A stretch of DNA of 64,000 nt. Origin: Candidatus Marsarchaeota archaeon. GTDB taxonomy: Archaea > Micrarchaeota > Micrarchaeia > Micrarchaeales > Micrarchaeaceae. The notes under the pieces are model-generated. The model was not told the origin of the DNA, did not search any database, and saw only the letters and a list, made by a program, of their open reading frames with translations. A program made the translations under genes and the position numbers. Numbering within the stretch: position 1 is the first letter of the stretch; every line of letters begins with the position of its first letter. Positions 16,810 to 23,814 of this stretch are shown one piece after another. Location: contig JAMCYM010000002.1 in the NCBI GenBank assembly GCA_023473665.1, forward strand, positions 307,270 through 371,269, read 5' to 3'.

Positions 16810-16836
16810 ATGGGCGGTGCAGGAGGAGGAGGTTAA
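16810..16836 (+). CDS. Micropeptide ORF 1 (MGGAGGGG)
   Basis: Eight codons plus TAA, the first of seven similar micro-ORFs. It is preceded by GTAAGTGGTGAAACT, shared with copy 4. Its Gly codons spell GGAGGAGG, an anti-16S-like purine string. Translation is not proven, but all copies keep ATG, length and stop. Confidence 0.5.
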   Translation: MGGAGGGG

Positions 16837-16855
16837 TACTGTAAGAGGCAAAACC

Positions 16856-16882
16856 ATGGGCGGAAGCGGAGGAGGAAGCTAA
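16856..16882 (+). CDS. Micropeptide ORF 2 (MGGSGGGS)
   Basis: Eight codons plus TAA. The leader TACTGTAAGAGGCAAAACC resembles that of copy 6. Ser is AGC here against AGT in copies 3 and 7, a synonymous difference that supports coding. Confidence 0.5.
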   Translation: MGGSGGGS

Positions 16883-16914
16883 TCTGGTTAATGTAAATAA
16901 ATGTGGTGGATGGT

Positions 16915-16941
16915 ATGAGTGGAAGTGGAGGAGGAGGGTAA
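16915..16941 (+). CDS. Micropeptide ORF 3 (MSGSGGGG)
   Basis: Eight codons plus TAA, of the MSGS subtype shared with copy 7. GGTGG lies 4-8 nt upstream of the ATG as a possible ribosome site. The leader contains GTAAATAAAT as in copy 7. Confidence 0.5.
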   Translation: MSGSGGGG

Positions 16942-16969
16942 TCGGATTAATCTAGTAAGTGGTGAAACT

Positions 16970-16996
16970 ATGGGCGGAAGCGGAGGAGGAGGTTAA
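16970..16996 (+). CDS. Micropeptide ORF 4 (MGGSGGGG)
   Basis: Eight codons plus TAA. Its 15-nt leader and first codons are identical to copy 1 (GTAAGTGGTGAAACT then ATGGGCGG), marking the start of the second half of the array. Confidence 0.5.
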   Translation: MGGSGGGG

Positions 16997-17024
16997 TATC
17001 TGATTGTTAATAAAAGGTGAAATT

Positions 17025-17051
17025 ATGGGCGGAGCAGGTGGAGGAAGTTAA
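17025..17051 (+). CDS. Micropeptide ORF 5 (MGGAGGGS)
   Basis: Eight codons plus TAA, with AAAGGTGAAATT directly upstream. It is the extra unit in the second half of the array and combines the Ala form of copy 1 with the Ser end of copy 2. Confidence 0.5.
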   Translation: MGGAGGGS

Positions 17052-17071
17052 TACTGTAAGAAGCGAGACTT

Positions 17072-17095
17072 ATGGGCGGAAATGGAGGAGGTTAG
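17072..17095 (+). CDS. Micropeptide ORF 6 (MGGNGGG)
   Basis: Seven codons plus TAG, one codon shorter than the rest and the only one with Asn. Its leader matches copy 2. Confidence 0.5.
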   Translation: MGGNGGG

Positions 17096-17126
17096 TCTAT
17101 TGATGTAAATAAATTTGGTTGATAAT

Positions 17127-17153
17127 ATGAGTGGAAGTGGAGGAGGAAGTTAA
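17127..17153 (+). CDS. Micropeptide ORF 7 (MSGSGGGS)
   Basis: Eight codons plus TAA, the last unit; matches copy 3 in leader and subtype. Its stop lies 7 bp from the 3' end of the convergent Lrp-like gene. Confidence 0.5.
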   Translation: MSGSGGGS

Positions 17154-17159
17154 CTACGA

Positions 17160-18503
17160 TTAATGTAAGGTTTCTTTCTTCTTTAAGAGTTCAATTTTGA
17201 CTTTAAAGCTGTTTGATTCTTCCATTTTGAATTTTCTCAGGCCGAATTCTCCAACAAGCACGCGTGTTATTGAAGCAGTTTTTATCTTTATACCTTTTAC
17301 TTCGGAAAGCCCCTGCATCAATGTGGCTGTCTCTTTCTCTTCAAATATTGGTGTGACAAGTATTATGCCGTATGGTGATGACGAATTCGCAACATACGCA
17401 TATTTGTTGGTTGAATATTGCGTTTCGTCTGTTATGTTTTCCAGAAACTCTATTCTAGTGCTGTTGAATGCAGGTATGTTGCGCTGTACGAGGTAGATGA
17501 ATTCGAGGTACTTCAATGGCAGGCCTTCCATCGTGATTGTTGCCCTCTTTATCGTCTGCTTGCCTAGCAGCTTCTCGTAGGTGTAGCGTGCATTGCCCTC
17601 CTTGAGGCCGTATTCCCTGTCTATGTCCGCGAAGTTCGTCGCCGCGTCTTTGTTCAGCTCCTTCATAACAGCGTATTCGCTGTGCAATAGCTGGCCTGGC
17701 TGCCTCCTCGGCGAATCCTTGCTCCTGCGCCAGATGCGCTCCTTGAGCAATGTGAAGAACTCGTCCCTGAAAGGCATGTACCAGCCGTACGGCTCTATGA
17801 GGTAGCTCACGTTCCAAGTGCCAGGTGCATTCGCGAACACAGAACTTGAGCGCATCTCGTATATCGTGTCCTCAAGTGCCGTGTTGCTCTCTGCAAGCAC
17901 GTATATCATCAAATTGTAGTCGCCCTCTGCTGTCGCTGCGAGTTGCACTCTTGGGTTCTTGCCCAGCAATTCTCTGAGCCTTTCTGGATCCGGCTTGCCT
18001 CTGGGGAATTTTGCCAGTAGCAGATACCTCTGGAAGCCGAAGGTATCGGGCTTCATCTCTATGGTGTACTTCATCTTGTAGAGCTTCCTGAGCTGGTTTA
18101 CCCTGTACAGCACCCTTTCCCTCTTTATGCCAAGCATGCGGGCGAGCTCGCCCACTGCGATCCTAGAATTCATGCTGAGCTCTGTTATGATTCTTGTGCT
18201 CAGTTCATCGGGGTAGAGCAGCGCGTCGAGCATCGCCGGCTTCTCGCCCTCAGCCTTCATCTTCATGTATTCGCTAAGGTTCCTTACCCTCGTGTGCAGG
18301 AACCTCCGCCTTGCGGCTATGAAAGTGCCGTCCTTCTCGATCTTGCCCAGATAAAGAGAGAACCTGCGCACCCTGCCCGCAATGGTCTTTACCTTGTACT
18401 CATACACGTAATAGCTGCCGCGCAGGAACACTACCTGTACGCTGTATTCGGACTTCTTGCGCAGCGATTCGAGCACAGACGCTACGGCAGGCGGGAGCTC
18501 CAT
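17160..18503 (-). CDS. Large Lrp/AsnC-like transcription regulator
   Basis: 447 aa. A winged-helix of Lrp type lies at about 100-150 (ELSTRIITELSMNSRIAVGELARMLGIKRERVLYRVNQL in outline), followed by an Lrp-like ligand (RAM) region (YLLLAKFPRG, AATAEGDYNLMIYVLAES). A second, more divergent HTH-plus-effector unit seems to occupy about 270-440. It is thus roughly a fused double Lrp, much longer than the usual 150 aa. An AT-rich gap with inverted repeats separates it from the divergent small-gene operon, and its 3' end meets the micro-ORF array. Ligand unknown. Confidence 0.75.
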   Translation of the reverse strand: MELPPAVASVLESLRKKSEYSVQVVFLRGSYYVYEYKVKTIAGRVRRFSLYLGKIEKDGTFIAARRRFLHTRVRNLSEYMKMKAEGEKPAMLDALLYPDELSTRIITELSMNSRIAVGELARMLGIKRERVLYRVNQLRKLYKMKYTIEMKPDTFGFQRYLLLAKFPRGKPDPERLRELLGKNPRVQLAATAEGDYNLMIYVLAESNTALEDTIYEMRSSSVFANAPGTWNVSYLIEPYGWYMPFRDEFFTLLKERIWRRSKDSPRRQPGQLLHSEYAVMKELNKDAATNFADIDREYGLKEGNARYTYEKLLGKQTIKRATITMEGLPLKYLEFIYLVQRNIPAFNSTRIEFLENITDETQYSTNKYAYVANSSSPYGIILVTPIFEEKETATLMQGLSEVKGIKIKTASITRVLVGEFGLRKFKMEESNSFKVKIELLKKKETLH

Positions 18504-18700
18504 AATAGTATATTAAACCTAATATTTAAAAGGCTTTCTACGTTAAAAGTTTAAGTATTAAGCTATTTTAGTATATAAATAGCACATTTTCATAATTATA
18601 TTTAGTTATTTTAGCGTTATGCATAAAATGTAATTGCATATTGCCTGAATAGTTATATATACAAGCCGCGCCGTAATAATAATCAAGCAGGGTGGAAGGC
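18504..18700. promoter_or_regulatory. AT-rich divergent promoter region with repeats
   Basis: Contains TATA candidates for both directions (CCTAATATTTAAAAGG near 18520-18533; TTATATATA at about 18651-18660). There is a GCTATTT...AAATAGC inverted repeat (about 18562-18583), and TATTTTAG occurs twice. It is a plausible operator zone for the Lrp-like regulator; no gene is seen. Confidence 0.45.
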
Positions 18701-18787
18701 ATGGTTTATATTTCTAGCAGCATCGAGTGCTTCTTTAACTTGGCTGCGGCCCCTAATTCGGCCTTCCATCCTACCTCTCCCAAGTGA
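18701..18787 (+). CDS. 28-aa small protein, first gene of small-ORF operon
   Basis: ATG 18701 follows GGTGGAAGGC, a good Shine-Dalgarno, about 40 nt after a TATA box. The peptide is partly hydrophobic (MVYISSSIECFFNLAAA) with a single Cys at residue 10. Its TGA overlaps the next ATG (TGATG). Function unknown; a leader peptide is possible. Confidence 0.5.
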   Translation: MVYISSSIECFFNLAAAPNSAFHPTSPK

Positions 18788-18909
18788 TGGTGCTTGTAAT
18801 GTTCGGAATAAGCAGGGAAAGCAAGAAGCCTACAAATAACGATAGCAGGCCGGTTAAGGTGGTCAGGATAGACGATGGCATATGGCAGATCGTCTATGCT
18901 GACGAATGA
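18787..18909 (+). CDS. 40-aa small basic protein
   Basis: Starts in the stop of the 28-aa ORF and its own TGA overlaps the ATG of the next gene (ATGA). The sequence has a Lys/Arg/Asn-rich centre and a C-terminal strand pattern (VKVVRIDDGIWQIVYADE). It is too short to classify, but double stop/start overlap argues it is translated. Confidence 0.55.
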   Translation: MVLVMFGISRESKKPTNNDSRPVKVVRIDDGIWQIVYADE

Positions 18910-19238
18910 AAACGAGGTGGAGGGACGTGCATAGCGCGAAACACAGCGGAGACTCTGCAAAACAGAAGAATCCCTGGGTCATCAGGGAGAGCGGCAGGAC
19001 CTTTCATAAGTTCTTCCTGCTGAAACCGAAAGACGGCGTCGAGATAGGGAAGGTGGCAAAAGAGCTGATGAACCTTGACGACGTGCTTGAAGTATACGTG
19101 ACTGAGGGGGAAGCCGGCTTCATGGTAAAGGCAAGGTTTGACGGGGAGCGCGAGCCGAACAAGGTCGCGGAATACATAAGGGACAACATAGACAGCAGGT
19201 ACGGCACGCTTGTCAGTTACCTGAACTACAGGAGGTAA
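18906..19238 (+). CDS. Small alpha/beta protein, possibly RAM/ACT-like
   Basis: 110 aa. Residues about 28-105 alternate helix and strand (VAKELMNLDDVLEVYVTEG, FMVKARFD, KVAEYIRDNI), resembling the effector domain of Lrp regulators or an ACT fold, without an HTH. Given the divergent large Lrp-like gene, a partner or stand-alone ligand-binding role is conceivable. ATGA overlap with the 40-aa ORF upstream; next gene follows after 4 bp. Confidence 0.65.
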   Translation: MKTRWRDVHSAKHSGDSAKQKNPWVIRESGRTFHKFFLLKPKDGVEIGKVAKELMNLDDVLEVYVTEGEAGFMVKARFDGEREPNKVAEYIRDNIDSRYGTLVSYLNYRR

Positions 19239-19242
19239 TGCA

Positions 19243-19482
19243 ATGAACCGCTTCCGTTCCTGGCTGCTAAAGCGCGCAAACAATAAAGGAGCGCAAGACG
19301 GGCTTGAAAAATCTGCTGATGGCAATTTCATAGTTATAAGAGACGGCCCTGGCACATCGGTGCGCATCAAGGAAGATGAGCTAGAGAGCTATGCAGAGTA
19401 TTTCAAAGAGAAGAGCGAGTATTACGCAAAGGCATACAGCGACTATCTGAAAAGAAGGCAGACGAATTCGTTTCAAGGCTAG
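19243..19482 (+). CDS. 79-aa charged protein, unknown
   Basis: Last gene of the small-ORF operon, preceded by AGGAGGTAATGCA (a strong Shine-Dalgarno). The N-terminus is basic (MNRFRSWLLKRANNK); the C-terminal half is a charged helix with many Tyr and Glu. No recognised domain. Confidence 0.65.
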   Translation: MNRFRSWLLKRANNKGAQDGLEKSADGNFIVIRDGPGTSVRIKEDELESYAEYFKEKSEYYAKAYSDYLKRRQTNSFQG

Positions 19483-19500
19483 ATTTGTCAATACATACAT

Positions 19501-21387
19501 TCATTTTTTCTTGGGATTGAGCATTCTCGAGAGCTCGGTCCCGTCAACGTTAAGCCTGTGTTCCTTCATTATGTGCTGCATGAGTTCCGTAGCTTTCGCT
19601 CCGGGGTGCTCTTTCTTAGCCTTCTCGACAAGGCTGGCGAGCCCATCGCCGCTTACGCGCTCCAGGCCTAGCTCTTTGGCTATCCTTTCGGCCCCGCGTT
19701 TGCCTTTCGAGAGCTCCTTGAGCACCTCTTCTACCGCCTGCTTGGTGAGCCTGCCTTTACCGTACATGGCGAAGAGCCCGGCAAGCTCCTGCTCTGGTAT
19801 GGATTCGGCATCAAGGCCGGCCCTGCGCAGCTCGGTGAATTTCTGGAGCAACGTGTTGGCTATGAACGGCTTGTCTGAGTTCTTTGCTGAGACGAGTGCC
19901 TTGTAGAGCTGCAGCCTCGGCGACAGCATGAGCATGCTTGCTAGGTTCTCATTGCCGAGTTCCCTGACGAGCCGCGCGCGCTCCTTGTCTATGTCGGGCG
20001 CACTTAGCGCTGCTCTATCCAGCATCTCGCCGGTTATGCGCACCGGCTTCACGTCAGTCTCGGGATACATCCTTGCTCCGCCCGGGAGCGGACGCAGGAA
20101 CTTTGTGGTGAATGCATCGGCGCTCGCAACTCCACGCGTCTCCAGCGGCACTCCGACAAGAGCCTGCCTTGCCCTGTCGGCTGCTAGACTTATCGCCTTC
20201 GATGCGCTGTCGTTCGGGCCCGCTATCAGCATGAACGCGTCATTCGCGCCCAGCTCCAGCTCCTTCCTTATCGCGACTGCTTCGCTGCTGGTAAGGGCAT
20301 AGCCGCTTATGTCCTCGTTGCTGTGTATCAGGCCTTTCACGCCACCCATCTTCGCGTAGTCGCTGATCTCGGTGCCCAGGCGCCTGCCAGGGTTGACCTC
20401 CGCGCCAATCACGCCCTTGAACCCGTGCAGCGCAACACCTAGTACAACTCCGCCAGCTTCAAGCGCAGGTGCGATTATCTTTGCGTTTGTGCCTTTCAGC
20501 AGCTTGCTCATATCGTGCGGCTCCCCCACAGACGCCTTGCGCTTGACGAGTTCGTCGCGCAGCCATATCAGGCGCTGCTGGCGCACGACTTCGTTCTCTA
20601 TGAACTTGTCCATTGTATCGAGCTCCTGCAGGCCTTTTATCTCGACGCGCGCCCCACCCTTTATCGAGACGTTGACGTCCTGCCTTATCGTGCCTATGCC
20701 CCGCTGCACCTTGCCAGTAAGCCTGAGCAAAGTGCCTATGCGCAGGGCCGCCTGCTTCGCTTCCTGCGGCGATGCTATGTGCGGATCCGTGTCTATTTCC
20801 ACCAGCGGTATGCCTATCCGGTCGGAATCGTAGGTTATTGAGCCAGGAGCCGCGGCGCTTATGCCTGCGGATTCCTCTTCCAGCGATATCATCGTTATGC
20901 CTATCGCATGCCCGTCAAGCTTCATGATGCCGTCGGTGCCCAGCAGCACAGTGCGCTGGAACGCGCTCGGGTTGCTGCCGTCCACTACCTCCTTGCGCAT
21001 CGGCTGGAGCTCGTCGACAATCTTAAGGTGCAGGGAAGAAGCTATCGACAGCGAGATCTCCAATGCCTCTGTGTTGAGCTGGTGGGGCGGCTCCTCGTCT
21101 ATGTCGACTAGGCACGTATGGCCTGGGTAGAGGTTGTAGATGAACTTCCGATTGCGCATCTCCTCGAACTGCGCTGATAGGTCGACATTGCCGAGCTCGC
21201 CCGCAACGGCGCGCTGGTACCTGAATATGGAATTGGAGCTTTGAACATGCGCGACATCAGCAGGGCACGCGCAGAACAGCTTCTGCTTGGTGGCAAGCCG
21301 CTGGTGCACCTCGAGCCCGCACATGAAGCCAAGCTTAGCATAATCGACAGGAGCGGCAGCGTTGCCTTCAGGTGCCATGGCGCTCAT
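19501..21387 (-). CDS. gatE: Glu-tRNA(Gln) amidotransferase subunit E
   Basis: Kinase/transamidase subunit of the archaea-specific GatDE complex. LGFMCGLEVHQRLATKQKLFCACP is the GatB/GatE cradle signature (residues about 20-44). An AspRS-like insert in the middle distinguishes GatE from GatB, and a YqeY-like tail covers about 520-628. 628 aa is typical. Its ATG overlaps the gatD TGA by 4 bp. Confidence 0.96.
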   Translation of the reverse strand: MSAMAPEGNAAAPVDYAKLGFMCGLEVHQRLATKQKLFCACPADVAHVQSSNSIFRYQRAVAGELGNVDLSAQFEEMRNRKFIYNLYPGHTCLVDIDEEPPHQLNTEALEISLSIASSLHLKIVDELQPMRKEVVDGSNPSAFQRTVLLGTDGIMKLDGHAIGITMISLEEESAGISAAAPGSITYDSDRIGIPLVEIDTDPHIASPQEAKQAALRIGTLLRLTGKVQRGIGTIRQDVNVSIKGGARVEIKGLQELDTMDKFIENEVVRQQRLIWLRDELVKRKASVGEPHDMSKLLKGTNAKIIAPALEAGGVVLGVALHGFKGVIGAEVNPGRRLGTEISDYAKMGGVKGLIHSNEDISGYALTSSEAVAIRKELELGANDAFMLIAGPNDSASKAISLAADRARQALVGVPLETRGVASADAFTTKFLRPLPGGARMYPETDVKPVRITGEMLDRAALSAPDIDKERARLVRELGNENLASMLMLSPRLQLYKALVSAKNSDKPFIANTLLQKFTELRRAGLDAESIPEQELAGLFAMYGKGRLTKQAVEEVLKELSKGKRGAERIAKELGLERVSGDGLASLVEKAKKEHPGAKATELMQHIMKEHRLNVDGTELSRMLNPKKK

Positions 21388-22727
21388 TCGAACACGTCGT
21401 TTGGGAATTCATCATGCTCCCGGCGCTCGGCTATCTCGCCAACAAGGTTCTTGCTTAGAAGCTCCTTTGCCTTCTTTGCGTCATAGTTCCCGAGCAGCCA
21501 TCCAAGCTTGGCGTATGCGGTCTCTGGCAGCATGTCCTCGCAGTATATGACGCCCGAGGCGCTCAGGAGCCTCAGGTTCCTGTACACGTTAGGGTGCACG
21601 CGCCCGTAGAGGCATTGCGAGGTCATGCCTATTACCATGCCGTTCTCTACGGCGCTCTTTATTGCAGGGAGCCACGACTTGCCCTCATGCTCCGTCGAAA
21701 CGGGCGTATGGCCCAGCCCTGTGCCCTCTATGATCATGCCCTTGTAGCCCTTGTCGGCATAGAAGTTGATTATGTCGGGGCTTGAATCAGGGTAGGCCTT
21801 GACCAACGCCACCTTTTCCTCGAAGCCGGGAAGCGCTTTTGCTTTTTTTGATTGTTCGGCTTTCCTGTACTTGCTGATGTATTTTATGACGCCTGTGCTG
21901 CCGAGCTCTGCTATCGGCTTCTCGTTGACTGGCCTGAACGCGTCCCTCCTTGAAGTGTGCATCTTTCTTACTTTAGTGCCCCGCATGAACGCGCATTTGT
22001 CGTCAGAGCTAGTAGCGTGCATGCAGATGCCTACCTCCCCTATGTCAGATTCGGCAGCAAGCCTGACCGCGCATATAAGGTTCAGGAAGGCATCGCTGGA
22101 TCCGCGGTCGCTGCTCCTTTGCGAGCCGGTCAGCACTATAGGCGCCTTGACGTCGCTAAGCATGAACGACAGCGCGGCAGAAGCGTAATGCATCGTGTCC
22201 GTGCCTATCGTGATCACTACGCCATGGGCGCCCTCGTCCACTGCTTTGGCTGCCTCCTCTGCTATTCTTTGCCACTCCATATAAGACATGTCCTCGCTGG
22301 AGATGCTGAAGAGCTGCTTTGCCGATACGCTCGCTATGCTCGACAGTTCAGGCACCTCGTAGAAGAGTTCTTCCGGCTTGAGGAGCATATACACCCCGCC
22401 GGTCTTGTAGTCGAGCTTGCTGCCTATCGTGCCGCCGGTGTAGAGCAGCGCGACCTTCGGCAGGCCCTTGCTCTGCTTGAGCTGCGCCTTCGGGAATGAG
22501 CGCGCCTCCTTGCGCGCGCCATCCAGTTTCTTCACCTTCGCGCCCTTGAGCGATATTCCGGCATTGTAGCCGTTCTTGAGCTTTACCACAAGCACGTCTG
22601 GGCTGTTGGCCTCGGTGCCGGGCATCAACTCGCCCTCTATGACGGCGCCGGCACGCTCTACTTTTATCGTGTCGCCGACCGCTATGCCGTTTTCCTTGAG
22701 AAATTCTGAGACTTTATCTTGATACAT
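21384..22727 (-). CDS. gatD: Glu-tRNA(Gln) amidotransferase subunit D
   Basis: Asparaginase-like glutaminase that supplies ammonia to GatE. After an N-terminal beta domain, the catalytic motifs are LLYTGGTIGSK and TIGTDTMHYASAAL (the two Thr and the Asp), with GTGLGHTP later. Start at Met 22727 (MYQDKVSEFL) removes a Cys-rich leader that the frame would add up to 22763. About 447 aa, normal. Operon gatD-gatE. Confidence 0.95.
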   Translation of the reverse strand: MYQDKVSEFLKENGIAVGDTIKVERAGAVIEGELMPGTEANSPDVLVVKLKNGYNAGISLKGAKVKKLDGARKEARSFPKAQLKQSKGLPKVALLYTGGTIGSKLDYKTGGVYMLLKPEELFYEVPELSSIASVSAKQLFSISSEDMSYMEWQRIAEEAAKAVDEGAHGVVITIGTDTMHYASAALSFMLSDVKAPIVLTGSQRSSDRGSSDAFLNLICAVRLAAESDIGEVGICMHATSSDDKCAFMRGTKVRKMHTSRRDAFRPVNEKPIAELGSTGVIKYISKYRKAEQSKKAKALPGFEEKVALVKAYPDSSPDIINFYADKGYKGMIIEGTGLGHTPVSTEHEGKSWLPAIKSAVENGMVIGMTSQCLYGRVHPNVYRNLRLLSASGVIYCEDMLPETAYAKLGWLLGNYDAKKAKELLSKNLVGEIAERREHDEFPNDVFE

Positions 22728-22896
22728 TGTGCAACACCCTGCGCAGGAGGCGCAACAAGCCACTATATTATCGCAAGCTTATTAAAAATGGTTCGGTGCG
22801 CCATATCTTTTTATATGTATTTGCGGCAATCTACCTGTTTGTAAAGCTTATCCGCAGCGCTCGGCGCAATGCGGGAGCTGCCTATCTGGTGCCATT

Positions 22897-23109
22897 ATGC
22901 TTTGCGAGAGATGCAAGAGGGAAGTGTACCGCTACGAGAAGTGCGACTACTGCGGCAGGAACATATGCAATTCGTGCAAGAAGAGCTCGCAGACGGCCAC
23001 AAAGACGCTCCGCCTTGTCATATGCAAGGACTGCTGGACCAACCTTCAGAAGCGCGGCGCCTACAAACGCAAGGAGCTCCTCGTGACCAACAAAGAGGCG
23101 CGCAGATAA
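22897..23109 (+). CDS. Small Cys-rich zinc-finger protein
   Basis: 70 aa. Four Cys pairs (CERC, CDYC, CNSC, CKDC) suit two zinc sites in a treble-clef or ribbon fold, followed by a basic tail. It may bind nucleic acid or protein. The PLD-like gene follows 39 bp downstream. Not identified to family. Confidence 0.7.
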   Translation: MLCERCKREVYRYEKCDYCGRNICNSCKKSSQTATKTLRLVICKDCWTNLQKRGAYKRKELLVTNKEARR

Positions 23110-23148
23110 ACTAATTTTAACTTATTCTGAGCATCTATAGAGACGGCC

Positions 23149-23736
23149 ATGTCCAGAGATGCTTCAGACGGCAACGCCCTCTACAGCGGCAGCGCTTCTT
23201 ACCGCGAAGTCGAGAAGCTGCTTTACGGCAGAGGCAGAGGCCTAAGCATCGTCTCGCCCTATCTCAGCAGGTACTATATCAGGAAGCTCGCCGCCATAGC
23301 GAGGAGGAAGAGAGTGCGCCTCATAACCACGTCGCGCACGGCAAGGGAGGAGCACGAGCTCAGGAAGTACCTCAGCAGGGGAAGCCATTCGATATGGTTG
23401 AAGGCATTTGCGGCGCTCTTTCTCTTCATCGCGCTGTCCTTGCTGGCGGGCTCGGAGCTCATCGCCCTGATGGCGGCGCAGGTGCTTGCTGTGGATTCGA
23501 TGCTCCTTGTCGTGAACGCAGCGAGGAGGAAGCACAACATCGAGGTGAGGTTCGTGAAGGGGGTCTTCGTGCACGAGAAGATCTACATATCGGAAAGGCA
23601 GGCGATAACAGGCAGCGCGAATCTCACGTGGTCGGGCATGCACAAGAACATAGAGCATCTCGAGATGACGAGCGACCCTGTAAGGATACGCACCCTCACC
23701 CGGCACTTCCAGGAGCTCTGGGAGAGGGCCGTATGA
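23149..23736 (+). CDS. Phospholipase D-like protein with membrane hairpin
   Basis: 195 aa. The C-terminal half carries one HKD-type motif, VHEKIYISE...GSANLTWSGMHKN, as in PLDc_2 nucleases/lipases (His and Lys at about 142 and 144). The N-terminal half (SIVSPYLSRYY, VRLITTS) fits the PLD strand order. Two hydrophobic helices (about 82-122) interrupt the domain and should form a membrane hairpin. With one motif, a homodimer would be needed for activity. Substrate unknown. Confidence 0.75.
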   Translation: MSRDASDGNALYSGSASYREVEKLLYGRGRGLSIVSPYLSRYYIRKLAAIARRKRVRLITTSRTAREEHELRKYLSRGSHSIWLKAFAALFLFIALSLLAGSELIALMAAQVLAVDSMLLVVNAARRKHNIEVRFVKGVFVHEKIYISERQAITGSANLTWSGMHKNIEHLEMTSDPVRIRTLTRHFQELWERAV

Positions 23737-23777
23737 TCTCCGGCGGTTATCAGGCAAGATCCCGGCAGGAAAAAGGT

Positions 23778-23788
23778 TATATATTTGG
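23778..23788 (+). promoter_or_regulatory. TATA box with TATATTTGG motif
   Basis: TATATATTTGG 26 nt before ATG 23815. It rules out the upstream in-frame start at 23785. Confidence 0.5.
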
Positions 23789-23814
23789 ACGACCACAGCA
23801 CAAGGTGTGGTTTC

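Larger units (their letters stand above)
16810..17153 (+). repeat. Tandem array of seven Gly/Ser micro-ORFs
   Basis: Seven units with starts at 16810, 16856, 16915, 16970, 17025, 17072 and 17127, spaced 46-59 bp. Each encodes M-[GS]-G-[SAN]-G-G-G-(G/S) and a stop. Spacers are not multiples of three, so this is not one decayed ORF. Upstream linkers pair as copies 1/4, 2/6 and 3/7, so units 1-2-3 were duplicated to give 4-(5)-6-7. A linker start after copy 7 also resembles that after copy 3. No known element is recognised. This fills the 16695-17159 gap between pepQ and the Lrp-like gene. Confidence 0.85.

Noticed and set aside
16810..17153. CRISPR or simple satellite reading of the 46-59 bp tandem units
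   Set aside because: Repeats are imperfect, spacing varies, no unique spacers, and each unit keeps ATG, codon count and stop.
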